From CAYZXL01 sp964482435 (GTDB lineage Bacteria > Auribacterota > JABMQX01), in the NCBI GenBank assembly GCA_964482435.1, contig CAYZXL010000045.1, positions 1 through 38,601 on the forward strand: DNA of 38,601 nucleotides. The letters are read 5' to 3'. Position numbers and translations under genes: made by a program. Positions 15,901 through 24,006 of this stretch are shown here, piece after piece. Each line of letters opens with the position of its first letter. Position 1 is the first letter of the stretch. The notes below the pieces were generated by a model that did no database searches, was not told the DNA's origin, and worked only from the letters and a program-made list of their open reading frames with translations.

Positions 15901-16950
15901 CTACGGCGTCTTGAAGCAGCTCATGGACGCCAGGTACACAAGCCTGGCTGTCTGCCCGGGGCTTTTCCCCTGGACCTGCACTCCCATGTGCCAATGGTAC
16001 TCAGCCTCGCCTGCAGCGACATGGAACGTGCCCCGCACGAAGTAAGCTTTTCGATCCGTTCCTACGCCCTGGGCAACCCTCGTCAGGACATAGCCCTGGT
16101 ACTCCCTATTTTCTTCGGTGATGCGATTTGGGCGCGGCTCCTGGTCGCCAGTGTAAATGACGAGGGGGAGCACTTCTCCAGCCATGGTCGCCTCGATGGC
16201 GTGAGCGGAAACCGCTTCGTCGAGATTCAGCTCAGTAACCACGTAAAGGTAGGATGACTCCGGCGACATTCCTGCCGGAAGCGGAGGCTTCGCGTCGAAG
16301 ATGATGTTCTGGTGGATTCCGTCCCTCTCGCCGTCAAATTCGAGGTGGACTCCGTCGCCCAGGGCGTTGTTGAAGCGAAGCTTCGAACGGTCCGAGCCAG
16401 CGATTTCTCCCGTCAAGCCGGGCACAACCTCCGCGGCAACTTGCTGTCGCTGCCCATCGTACAGGACGAGGGACGATGGCCCGAATCGCAGACCTCTGCC
16501 GTTCACGCTGTACTCGAGAGGCTCTTCAGAGAGGAGCCCCTTCGTGGCAAGGTATCCGGCCCGTGCGATTTGAAAGCCGGAAGCACTCCTCTCCCATTCA
16601 ATAACCGACGGCTGCCAGTTACCGTTCACGTCCCGATAGCACAGCCCACTCCCCTTCTCCTTTATGAGCGATTCCGTCTGCTCGAGGCGTTTCTCGCCGG
16701 TGCCCGGGTCAGTCACCTCCACGTCTCGGACGACTCTCCAGACCCTCGTGTGATCGTCCCTCTCTTCCACGACCTCCACGACAGGATGCTCCGCAATGAT
16801 ACTCGTGGTTGGAGTGGCTTCGGCGAGTGCCTCGCCCATTTCCGTTGCCTTAAGTACCCCACCCTCACGGACTTGGAGAAGATAGGATATGCCTGCGGCG
16901 AGAATACATGCGGTGAGAACTGCCCCCTTCGTGACTTTGGTCGCTTTCAC
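15901..16950 (-). CDS. Membrane-anchored or secreted protein of unknown function, first gene of the beta-helix operon
   Basis: The 349-residue product starts at GTG 16950 behind GGAGGGGGCGAAGCC. An N-terminal hydrophobic segment (GAVLTACILAAGISYLL, residues 9-25) is a signal anchor or signal peptide. The rest is a beta-rich exported region: RDVEVTDPGTGEKR, GLCYRDVNGNWQPSVIEW, then LRFGPSSLVLYDG, LRFNNALGDGVHLEFDG and GIHQNIIFDAKPPLPAGM. This order of motifs resembles the N-terminal part of large exported RHS-type proteins of Verrucomicrobia and Planctomycetes, which I recall only in outline. The end, VYLASMSCFKTP, matches the end of the small beta-sandwich ORF. It is transcribed ahead of beta-helix protein A (40-bp gap) and faces the ECF sigma operon. 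Confidence 0.7.
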   Translation of the reverse strand: MKATKVTKGAVLTACILAAGISYLLQVREGGVLKATEMGEALAEATPTTSIIAEHPVVEVVEERDDHTRVWRVVRDVEVTDPGTGEKRLEQTESLIKEKGSGLCYRDVNGNWQPSVIEWERSASGFQIARAGYLATKGLLSEEPLEYSVNGRGLRFGPSSLVLYDGQRQQVAAEVVPGLTGEIAGSDRSKLRFNNALGDGVHLEFDGERDGIHQNIIFDAKPPLPAGMSPESSYLYVVTELNLDEAVSAHAIEATMAGEVLPLVIYTGDQEPRPNRITEENREYQGYVLTRVAQGVGTDRKAYFVRGTFHVAAGEAEYHWHMGVQVQGKSPGQTARLVYLASMSCFKTP

Positions 16951-17088
16951 GGCTTCGCCCCCTCCACCTACCTTGATCTTTCGTTACCCTCCGAGCAAAC
17001 TATAGCAAAAGTAGTAATGCACCATCCCGGTCGAAAAGTCAATAGCATTTTCGAGCTTTTTGTGGACGCTGTCCGCAGCGGAGAATGA

Positions 17089-17117
17089 TTGACATTTGGT
17101 TAGACGCAAGGTATTTA
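17089..17117 (+). promoter_or_regulatory. Candidate promoter of the ECF sigma operon
   Basis: A perfect -35 TTGACA (17089-17094), a 17-bp spacer and a weak -10 TATTTA (17112-17117) point into the sigma factor gene and predict a start near 17124. It lies partly inside the inverted repeat at 17099-17158. The minus-strand operon must start from the same 273-bp region; TATAGT at about 17000 is its only -10-like word. Confidence 0.45.
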
Positions 17118-17158
17118 AGGATGGAGGGTTGAATATTCACTATTGCAGAGCGTCTAAC
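17099..17158. promoter_or_regulatory. Inverted repeat over the sigma operon promoter
   Basis: GTTAGACGC (17099-17107) and GCGTCTAAC (17150-17158) are perfect 9-bp complements 42 bp apart. The first arm lies between the -35 and -10 of the candidate promoter and the second lies in the leader. It could be a paired operator for a DNA-looping regulator, or the ends of a small decayed insertion. Confidence 0.45.
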
Positions 17159-17223
17159 GAAATGGAAGTGGCCCCCCAAGGGAGGTGCACGCTGCGGAAG
17201 ATGCGGTTCTGGAGATTCGGACT

Positions 17224-17844
17224 ATGAAGTCTGGTGTATCCCCGGGGAGCCACAACGATGAGGGTCGCGAGCCGGAAGTCTCGGATTTTGAGCTTGTTGA
17301 GAAGGCGGGGAAGGGCGACGAAAGCGCCTTTGAGGAGCTGGTAAAGAAGTACCAGCAGAGGGTTTATACGATTGCCTATGGTATCTCTCACAACCAGCAA
17401 GATGCGCTTGACGTTAGCCAGGAGGTTTTCATCAAAATACACAGGAAGCTGAAGGACTTTCGGGGGGCATCGAGCTTCTACACGTGGCTGTACCGGATTA
17501 CGGCGAATGTCTCGATTGATTTTCAGAGGCGGAAGAAAAGGGTTACGACGGTTGACTTCGATGAGAAGGTGTTGGAGGAGCCGGCGCTGGAGCTGGGAGC
17601 CGGAGAAGGAGCGAAGTTCGACCCGAGAAGGATACTGGAAAGCAAAGAGATTCACGGAGCGATCTTGAAGGCGATCGAGATGCTTCCGGAAGACCAGAAA
17701 CTGGCGGTAGTGCTGAGGGAACTGGAGAACCTGTCGTACAAGGAGATAGCGAGGGCGATGAATTGCTCGCTGGGGACGGTGATGTCCCGGCTGCACTACG
17801 CCAGAAGGAAGTTGAAGGAGATGCTGGCGCCAGTTGTGTCGTGA
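17224..17844 (+). CDS. ECF-type RNA polymerase sigma factor
   Basis: The 206-residue product shows sigma region 2 (about 20-100: FELVEKAGKGDESAFEELVKKY, DALDVSQEVFIKIH, FYTWLYRITANVSIDFQRR) and region 4 (about 135-200: AIEMLPEDQKLAVVLRELENL, SYKEIARAMNCSLGTVMSRLHYAR) with nothing in between but a linker, the ECF layout. The ATG at 17224 has GGAG 9 bp upstream; a GTG at 17185 would extend it by 13 residues. The gene is followed after 22 bp by a zinc-finger anti-sigma factor, the classic pair. It is divergent from the 349-aa protein and beta-helix operon, making that operon a possible target; this is inferred from position alone. Confidence 0.93.
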   Translation: MKSGVSPGSHNDEGREPEVSDFELVEKAGKGDESAFEELVKKYQQRVYTIAYGISHNQQDALDVSQEVFIKIHRKLKDFRGASSFYTWLYRITANVSIDFQRRKKRVTTVDFDEKVLEEPALELGAGEGAKFDPRRILESKEIHGAILKAIEMLPEDQKLAVVLRELENLSYKEIARAMNCSLGTVMSRLHYARRKLKEMLAPVVS

Positions 17845-17866
17845 GCATGGAAGAAGGTGAACGACG

Positions 17867-18376
17867 ATGAAATGCCCGAATGAGAGAGAGTTACAGAGGT
17901 TTTCGGATGGCGAGTTGAGAGGGCGGAAGAAGTCGCGTGTGGCGGAGCACGTTGAGCGGTGCGAGCTGTGCGCGAAAGAGGTCTTAGGGCTTCGGCGGGT
18001 AGGGGAACTGGTCTCCGGCGCGATAAGGAAGGAGACGGAAGGGCACGAGCTGGCGGGGCTGTGGGAAAAGGTTCGTGCCGGGATTGCGGCGCAAGAGCGG
18101 GCGCCAGGCAAGGAAGCAAGGGTCTGGGAGGCGGTTTTGGGGTTGTTGTGGAAGCCTGCGGCGAGGGTTGCGTACGCGGCGCTGGTGTTGTTGCTGGCAA
18201 GTTTCTTTGCGGTGAAGGTCTTTCTGCCTGGGGAGCACACTGTGGCGATAGCCCATGCGGAGGTAAACTCAGTTGCGAGTTACAGTCCAGAGGTTGCTGT
18301 GAGCGTGGTTGTGGCTTACGGCGATAATTCGGAAGTCGTGTGGATAACGGGGCTGGACGCCACGAAGGAGAATTGA
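17867..18376 (+). CDS. Zinc-finger anti-sigma factor, membrane-bound
   Basis: The 169-residue product has the ZAS signature: Cys3 near the start, then H28-x3-C32-x2-C35 (HVERCELC), which binds the partner sigma factor in this family. One membrane segment spans about residues 99-120 (ARVAYAALVLLLASFFAVKV), leaving a short outside tail of about 50 residues. It is 22 bp after the sigma gene and its TGA overlaps the ATG of the next gene. Expected role: holds the sigma factor at the membrane and releases it upon an envelope signal; the short outer tail could be the sensor. Confidence 0.88.
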   Translation: MKCPNERELQRFSDGELRGRKKSRVAEHVERCELCAKEVLGLRRVGELVSGAIRKETEGHELAGLWEKVRAGIAAQERAPGKEARVWEAVLGLLWKPAARVAYAALVLLLASFFAVKVFLPGEHTVAIAHAEVNSVASYSPEVAVSVVVAYGDNSEVVWITGLDATKEN

Positions 18377-18870
18377 TGGCAAGGGTCGGCAAAATCAAGA
18401 ACGGTTCCCACGAGCTTTTGCGGCGATGCGTCTTAGCCGTATCGCTGGTCGCGGGAATCGTATTGTCGGCGCTGGAAGCCTCCGCGGCGGAATCGGTCCA
18501 GTTTGAGGTGACGATTGCGCTGGCGTCGCGGTCCGGCAAGGGGATTGACAGCAGGCTCGCGTTTGCGAGAGGGGAGCTGACAGGGCACGGGTACAATAGC
18601 GCGACTTATCTCAGGGGTTATCCGTTTTCGCTCGCCGTTGGCAGCTCAAAGAGGTTCTCGGTTACGGAGCGCATATCGGGGGTCGTCCAGCTCAAGGGAG
18701 TGGTCGGGCCGGGGGGCCAAAGGGTTCAGTACAACCTCGCTCTTTATGACGGGTCGAGCAAGCGAGTTGACACGATATATTCCATTTCGAGGAGAGGGGG
18801 CATGGGGATGGCGGTTCTCGCACAGCCCGGGGGATCGGCGTACGTTGTCCTCGTGAGGGCTCTCCGGTAG
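18376..18870 (+). CDS. Secreted protein of unknown function in the sigma operon
   Basis: The 164-residue product starts at the ATG at 18376, overlapping the TGA of the anti-sigma gene (TGATG), with AAGGAG 5 bp upstream. Residues 1-38 form a signal peptide ending LEASAAES. The mature part is beta-rich (VQFEVTIALASRSG, LAVGSSKRFSVTERISGVVQLKGVVGP, YNLALYDGSSKRVDTIYSI) and ends in hydrophobic AYVVLVRALR. No family recognised. Coupling to the sigma/anti-sigma pair suggests an envelope partner or the stress product sensed. No clear terminator follows; the 186 bp to the next gene contains only a CTGGCC/GGCCAG hairpin without a T-run. Confidence 0.75.
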   Translation: MARVGKIKNGSHELLRRCVLAVSLVAGIVLSALEASAAESVQFEVTIALASRSGKGIDSRLAFARGELTGHGYNSATYLRGYPFSLAVGSSKRFSVTERISGVVQLKGVVGPGGQRVQYNLALYDGSSKRVDTIYSISRRGGMGMAVLAQPGGSAYVVLVRALR

Positions 18871-19056
18871 CCCCTGGCCGCTTTCGAGGCCAGCCTGCCT
18901 TCGGCCATCAGGTCGTTGACGTGATTGCGAGGAAGCCCTCGCGCGCACAGGCAGGCCCCATCTCTACGCAGCTGCTGTGGCACCTGGCAAGCGGGGGGCC
19001 CCTGCGCTATTCACGGTCTGCCCCACGGCTGGTTGCTGGGCTCCAGGCCCATGGCC

Positions 19057-20823
19057 TCAGCGGGATATAATGGTGTGGGGCAGGGACTTCCGGAGCTCTT
19101 CGACTCCGGCGTCCGTCACTTTCGTCTCCGAGAGGTCCAGCGTCTGCAACCCCTTCAAATCCTCCAGGTGAACTAGGCGGGCGTCCGTGAGCTCCGTCTC
19201 CGAGAGGTCCAGCGTCCGCAACCCCTTCAAATCCTTCAGGGCCACCAGACCGGCGTCGGTCACTTTCGTCTCCGAGAGGCTCAGCGTGTCCAAGCCCTTC
19301 AAGTCCCTCAGATCCACCAGACCTGGCCCTGTCACCTTCGTCTCGGACAGGTCAAGCTTCTTGAGCCCTTTCAGCTCCGTCAGTTGCAGAAGACCTGCGT
19401 CGGTCACCCGCGTGTCTGCGAGGTTGAGCTCCTGCAGCCCCTTGAGGTCCTTAAGGTGCACCAGGCCGGCGTCCGTCAGCTCTCTCGTGAACCCGAGGTG
19501 GAGCCTCTGCAACCCCTTTAGCTCCCTCACGGCCACCAGACCCGCGTCCGTAACTTCCGTAAACGCCAAGTCGAGCGTCCGCAACCCCTTCAAATCCTTC
19601 AGGGCCACCAGACCGGCGTCGGTGACTTTGGCCTGGGAGAGGCTGAGCGTCTCCAAGCCCTTCAGATGCACCAGACCTGGCCCTGTCACCTTCGTCTCGG
19701 ATAGGTCAAGCTTCTTCAGCCCTTTCAGGTCTTTCAGGGCGAGAAGACCTGCGTCCGTCACCTGAGTACGCGAGAGGTCCAGCGTCCGTAACCCCTTGCG
19801 TTCCCTCAGAAAGGGGAGACCCGCGTCCGTCACTTTGGTCTGCCAGAGGTTGAGTTCCTGCAACCCCCTTAGCTCTTTCAGGACCACGAGGCCTGCGTCG
19901 GTGACTCCCGCACCCCCGAGGTTCAACGCCCGTAGCCCCTTTAAGTCCATCAGGTGAACCAGACCTGCGTCCGTCACGTCAGTTCGCGACAGGTCAAGCC
20001 GCTGCATCGCCTGAAGCTTCTTAATGTGGAGGAGACCCGCGTCGCTCACATATGTGTCGCTGAGGTCGAGTTCCTCTAAATTGCTCAGCTCCCGCAGGTG
20101 TGCCAGAGCGCCGTCCGTCACCTCTGTCGGGAACCCGAAGCGGAGAGTCCGCAACCCCTTCAGCCCCTTAAGGTGCACCACGCCGGCGTCCGTCACCCGC
20201 GTGCCGGAGAGGTCGAGCTCCTGCAACCCCTTCAGGTCCTTCAGGTGCACCAGACCTGCGTCCGTCACGCCTGTCCGCGAGAGGTCGAGCCGCAGCAGCC
20301 CCCTCAGGTCCTTCAGGTGCACCAGACCTGCGTCGGTCACTTTCGTGAGCGAGAGGTCCAGCGTCTGCAACCCCTTTAGCTCCCTCAGGGCTGCCAGACC
20401 TGCGTCCGTCACTTCCGTCCAAGCCAGGTCGAGCGACCGCAGTGCCCTCAATTCCTTCACGTAACCTAGGTGCGCGTCCGATGGCGGACACAGTCTCAAC
20501 CCTGGGATCCTCTGGATCTTCACCTCCTGTGCCACCGCCTCCATGTCAACCGGGGGCACCGGTTGCACGCACCAGACCCAGCACGCGGGTATAGCCAGAG
20601 GTTCCCGGGCCGGCGTCGAGCCGACGAGTTCGGCCTCATCACCCTCCTCAGCTACCACCAACACCCCAAAGTGGATCTTTGAGTTGAAGATGCGGGCGGG
20701 CAGCTTCTTGGTCAGCCGTCCCTCGTCCGCCCCGCTTTCCTGCTTCCGGCAGCCGCCGGTCACACTGGCACCTAATCCCAGCAGCGCCAGCGCCAACAGA
20801 CTTCTCAAGGCTCCCTTGCCCAC
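19057..20823 (-). CDS. Leucine-rich repeat lipoprotein (19 repeats)
   Basis: The 588-residue product starts at GTG 20823: AAAGGAGG lies 6 bp in front and this gives an ideal lipoprotein signal (MGKGALRSLLALALLGLGAS, lipobox VTGGC at Cys25). In-frame ATGs at 20844 and 20853 have no site. Residues 26-130 are a non-repeat region. Nineteen repeats of about 24 residues follow, consensus L..LDLS.TKVTDAGLVHLKDLKG, and the end is HTIISR, as in planctomycete repeats of this kind. The block LKKLDLSETKVTGPGL occurs twice, five repeats apart, each followed by near-identical repeats; the first copy lacks 3 residues (9 bp). Expected to be anchored in the outer membrane or periplasm for protein binding. Confidence 0.88.
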   Translation of the reverse strand: MGKGALRSLLALALLGLGASVTGGCRKQESGADEGRLTKKLPARIFNSKIHFGVLVVAEEGDEAELVGSTPAREPLAIPACWVWCVQPVPPVDMEAVAQEVKIQRIPGLRLCPPSDAHLGYVKELRALRSLDLAWTEVTDAGLAALRELKGLQTLDLSLTKVTDAGLVHLKDLRGLLRLDLSRTGVTDAGLVHLKDLKGLQELDLSGTRVTDAGVVHLKGLKGLRTLRFGFPTEVTDGALAHLRELSNLEELDLSDTYVSDAGLLHIKKLQAMQRLDLSRTDVTDAGLVHLMDLKGLRALNLGGAGVTDAGLVVLKELRGLQELNLWQTKVTDAGLPFLRERKGLRTLDLSRTQVTDAGLLALKDLKGLKKLDLSETKVTGPGLVHLKGLETLSLSQAKVTDAGLVALKDLKGLRTLDLAFTEVTDAGLVAVRELKGLQRLHLGFTRELTDAGLVHLKDLKGLQELNLADTRVTDAGLLQLTELKGLKKLDLSETKVTGPGLVDLRDLKGLDTLSLSETKVTDAGLVALKDLKGLRTLDLSETELTDARLVHLEDLKGLQTLDLSETKVTDAGVEELRKSLPHTIISR

Positions 20824-20962
20824 GTCCTGCCTCCTTTCAACCATCGCAGCCATCTGCCGTGTTCCGTCTCCTTTGTCCACGCGCAGGATGCGCGTGCCAC
20901 GCCAAAACAAATCTCTTTACCGCGTACCTCAGCCCTGTGAATTGAGGATGAAGAGCAAGTTC

Positions 20963-20991
20963 ACTGTACCCGACGAAAACAATTCTCGCAA
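20963..20991 (-). promoter_or_regulatory. Possible promoter of the leucine-rich lipoprotein gene
   Basis: Minus-strand -35 TTGCGA (20986-20991), 17-bp spacer and -10 TACAGT (20963-20968), each 4 of 6 to consensus. The predicted leader is about 135 nt. The rest of the 322-bp gap to the divergent gene at 21146 shows nothing else I can name. Confidence 0.3.
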
Positions 20992-21145
20992 GGCCCAAGA
21001 TTCGAAGCAGCGCCCTGGAGTGGCTCGCTGGCTTCTTCCGGGATCCGTCCTCTACGGAGGGTCGAATAAGTGAATGGCGGGGTTCGTCTATCTCTGTGGA
21101 GTTTGAGGAGAGGAAGTACGAAAAGACAAACTGGAGGTAGGAACC

Positions 21146-21601
21146 ATGAAAAAGACGATCATCATCCTGATGGCGGCAGCGGTAGCGGTGGTTCCTCTCC
21201 GAAACTCCTTCGCGGGAGATAAAGAGTGGGCCACCGCGGGAAAAGTCCTGACAGGTCTGGCTGCGCTGGCAATCATAAGCGACCTGGTCTCAGATGATCA
21301 CCCGGTTTACGTGCCTGCTCCGTTTCCTCCACCGCGTCGAGTTATCCACGTGCGTGCACCGCGAGCGGTCTGGGTTCAGGGAAGGTACGTGGACGTCCTC
21401 AGAAAGGAATGGGTTCCGGGCCATTTTGAGGGAGAGTGGGTGCCGCCGGTTTGCGACCGGGTGTGGGTTGCAACCCCCTTCGGAGGGCACTGGCGAGAGA
21501 TGGTTGTCCAGCCGGGCTATTACACGAAGGTCTGGCAGCCGGGATACTACATAGACAGAGTCGAGAGGGAGTGGATTCCGGCACACTGGGAAGAGATTTA
21601 G
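21146..21601 (+). CDS. Small secreted aromatic-rich protein (YXWGXW-like)
   Basis: The 151-residue product starts at the ATG at 21146 behind GGAGGTAGGAACC. It has a signal peptide (MKKTIIILMAAAVAVVPL, cleavage near SFAG) and then a Pro- and Trp/Tyr-rich body with repeats of the form W.PG.(F/Y): WVPGHFEGEWVPP, QPGYYTKVWQPGYYIDRVEREWIPAHW. Such short exported proteins are common in Planctomycetes and Proteobacteria and resemble YXWGXW-repeat proteins; none has a defined role. A rho-independent terminator 22 bp after the stop makes it a single-gene unit. Confidence 0.78.
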   Translation: MKKTIIILMAAAVAVVPLRNSFAGDKEWATAGKVLTGLAALAIISDLVSDDHPVYVPAPFPPPRRVIHVRAPRAVWVQGRYVDVLRKEWVPGHFEGEWVPPVCDRVWVATPFGGHWREMVVQPGYYTKVWQPGYYIDRVEREWIPAHWEEI

Positions 21602-21623
21602 TTCGCCCTCTCTTTCGCCGTGA

Positions 21624-21652
21624 GGGGCCGAGAAAAAGTCGGCCCCTTTTTT
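21624..21652 (+). terminator. Rho-independent terminator
   Basis: GGGGCCGA (21624-21631) pairs with TCGGCCCC (21639-21646) around a GAAAAAG loop, followed by TTTTTT. It ends the transcript of the small secreted protein. Confidence 0.9.
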
Positions 21653-21922
21653 GTGCGCAAGGGAGGCCGGCGGCTTTCAGCGGCCAGGCAGATGGCAGAG
21701 ATGAGAAAAGGGGGTTGCCGCGGGGAGAAAGGCAGCCCGTGCCTTCGACGCTCTCTGCCCTAACTTCACCGCAGGGCGACTGAGGAATCTCGATTGAAAG
21801 TCGGCCTTGCCCCCAGGGCGCCGATGTGGTAATTTGAGTGTGTGATTGCATCTGGGGCGACTGGAGGCCGCCATTTTCGCGGAGCGCTATCGGCGGAGGC
21901 AAAAAGGGAAAGGAGGGGCAAG

Positions 21923-24006
21923 ATGAGAAAGACAAGCGTTCTTTTTGGGGTATTAGTCCTGGGACTTGGGGTGGGGGTATAACGGGCCTTGCCCGTAGCC
22001 AGTCCCCTTCAGAGCTAACCGACCTGAGGTCGCTCGCCGAAATGTACAATTCGCAGAAATTCACCTGGGTCCATTTGTTGCCCGGAACGGAGAGGTTCGG
22101 TGTGGAGACTGGCCGGTTGGGCAATTTCCAGGCCTCCAGTCTGAGCACGGAGCAATATGCGATTTTCCTCTCGGCGATGGCGACCGTGGCGTCAAACGGG
22201 GTCAAGGTTAGGACGCTGTACGTGTGGGAGAGCGACGCCGACAGGCATCTTTATATCTATACTGAGTCCGGCAAGGTCATCGCATCGTATCCGCCACCTG
22301 ACGGGTACGATCCGTACAAGCTGTCTCGGAGGCAACTCGAGGGAGAAACGGCCCTCGACCAAGAGCAGCGCGAGGGGCTGGTCAATTCCCTCGATCCTTC
22401 GAGAGTTATTCTTCGCGTCGAGGTGGCAGAAGGGCCGGTCCCGATTGCGCCGCCGATCCTCCAGCCCGAGTTGTCGAAGGCGGCCGTCCTGCCCGGCGGC
22501 TTGGGCACTCTCGGCTTCGACCCTCAGGGGGAGGAGCCTCTGTCCAGAGACGTGGCCACCTGGGTCCCAGGATTAGGCCCTAAGCTGACGTTCCAGAACC
22601 CTGGAAAAGGGTCCTCGATTCCTATCTGGCGCAGGGATGGGCCGGACTTTGGCGCCGCGTACGCCTGGTGGAAGCAAATTGACAATGTGGGCTCGGACTC
22701 GGCCGAGACGCCCGATGAAAGCGGCGTGAATCTTGACAGCCGGTACTACTACGCGCCCTTCCTGGACACAACTTACGTCCAGGCGCCCAGTTCCAGCTCG
22801 CTGACGGTGACGTACGTTGCTGCCAGGAACCTCCCCCACACTGCTTTCTTGTGGAAGCCCGGTGCGTGGGGTGACGCTCTTAGCGGCGTAGCCTCGAAGG
22901 CCTCCCTTGGTTCGGGCGTCTACGTTTACGAGAGGGCCTTCAGCGGCCTCAACGCCGACACAGTTTACAAGTACTGCTTCACCTGGTCGGACGGAGCCGA
23001 GCACACGGCCGTCGGGACGACGCGGACATGGCCGGAGCAGGAGGACATTGCCGAGTTCAGCTTCATCGTCTATGGCGACAACCGGGGCGATGACAACCAC
23101 AACTTCCAGACCCTGCACAGGGACGTGGCTTGCCTCGGGATACTGAGGGGCGGGTGCATCTTTCAGGGTGGAGTTAAGGTTGACGACGAGACCGTGTACG
23201 TCAGCGACTATCCCCCTTTCATGCTCCACACCGGTGACCTTGTCAACGCCGGCGGAGACCCGCTTCAGTGGATTCCCCATTTCTTCCGGCCGGCAGGGGC
23301 TCTGGTTTCCCGAGTGCCTGTTTTCCCGTGCGTGGGTAATCATGAAACGGGGAGCGGAGACGCTACAGTCTCCAAGTACAAGGCGCTGTTCAACTTACCT
23401 CAGAATGCGACGAATTCCGCGCACAAGGAGCGCTATTACTGGTTCAACTACGGTGATTGCTACTTCGTCGTTCTGGACACCAATCTTCCGTTCGGGGAGG
23501 GCTCCGACCAGTATAAATGGCTTATCGGCTCCAACGGCTGCCTGACTTGGACGGAGTTCCTTAACGCGCGCCGGCTTTTCATCGCGCTGCACTGCCCACC
23601 ATATACGGATGGGCGCACGCAGAATCTTCCTCAGGGTGTCGGGCGTGCCCACGAATGGAACGACCTGCAAGACGTGCGGCCCGTAAGGGAGACGCTCGCT
23701 CCCATATTCGAGAGTTCGACTTCACCACGGCTGCATCGGAAGGCCGACGTAGTGTTCAGCGGCCACAACCACTTCTACGAGAGAAGCGTGTACGGCGGCG
23801 TACAGTACGTAGTCACAGGGGGTGGCGGCGCGCCGCTGCACGACCCCTGGCCTGACGAGCCCCCGGAGCACATGGACAACGACTACAGGCAAATCGCGGT
23901 CATGGCACGACACTACTGCCGCGTGGACGTACTCGCGAGCGGCCCTCTCCGTCTCGTGGTCTTCCATGAAAACGGCGATGTCATCGAGGAGGTAGAGGTC
24001 CAGTGA
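21923..24006 (+). CDS. Secreted purple-acid-phosphatase-like metallophosphoesterase, apparent frameshift in the signal peptide
   Basis: The calcineurin-like phosphoesterase motifs are all present: VYGDNRGDD, HTGDLVNAG, GNHETG, ALHCPPY and VFSGHNHFYERS, in the last 330 residues. They are preceded by a fibronectin-like domain (SSSLTVTYVAARNLPHTAF, then AFSGLNADTVYKY), the purple acid phosphatase layout. AAAGGAGGGGCAAG precedes an ATG at 21923 that encodes a good signal peptide (MRKTSVLFGVLVLGLGVGV) but hits TAA at 21980-21982. The mature protein continues in the frame one base on (ITGLARSQS). One extra G in the G5 run at 21973-21977 would join them. I infer a frameshift mutation or sequence error rather than a start elsewhere. 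Expected to hydrolyse phosphate esters outside the cell with a dimetal centre. Confidence 0.82.

Noticed and set aside
17140..18240. 366-aa minus-strand ORF
   Set aside because: Antisense to the sigma and anti-sigma genes.
18880..18901. CTGGCC/GGCCAG hairpin as terminator of the sigma operon
   Set aside because: No T-run follows the hairpin.
19057..20460. Regular 72-bp periodicity resembling a repeat array
   Set aside because: It is coding leucine-rich repeats, not CRISPR; units are adjacent with no spacers.
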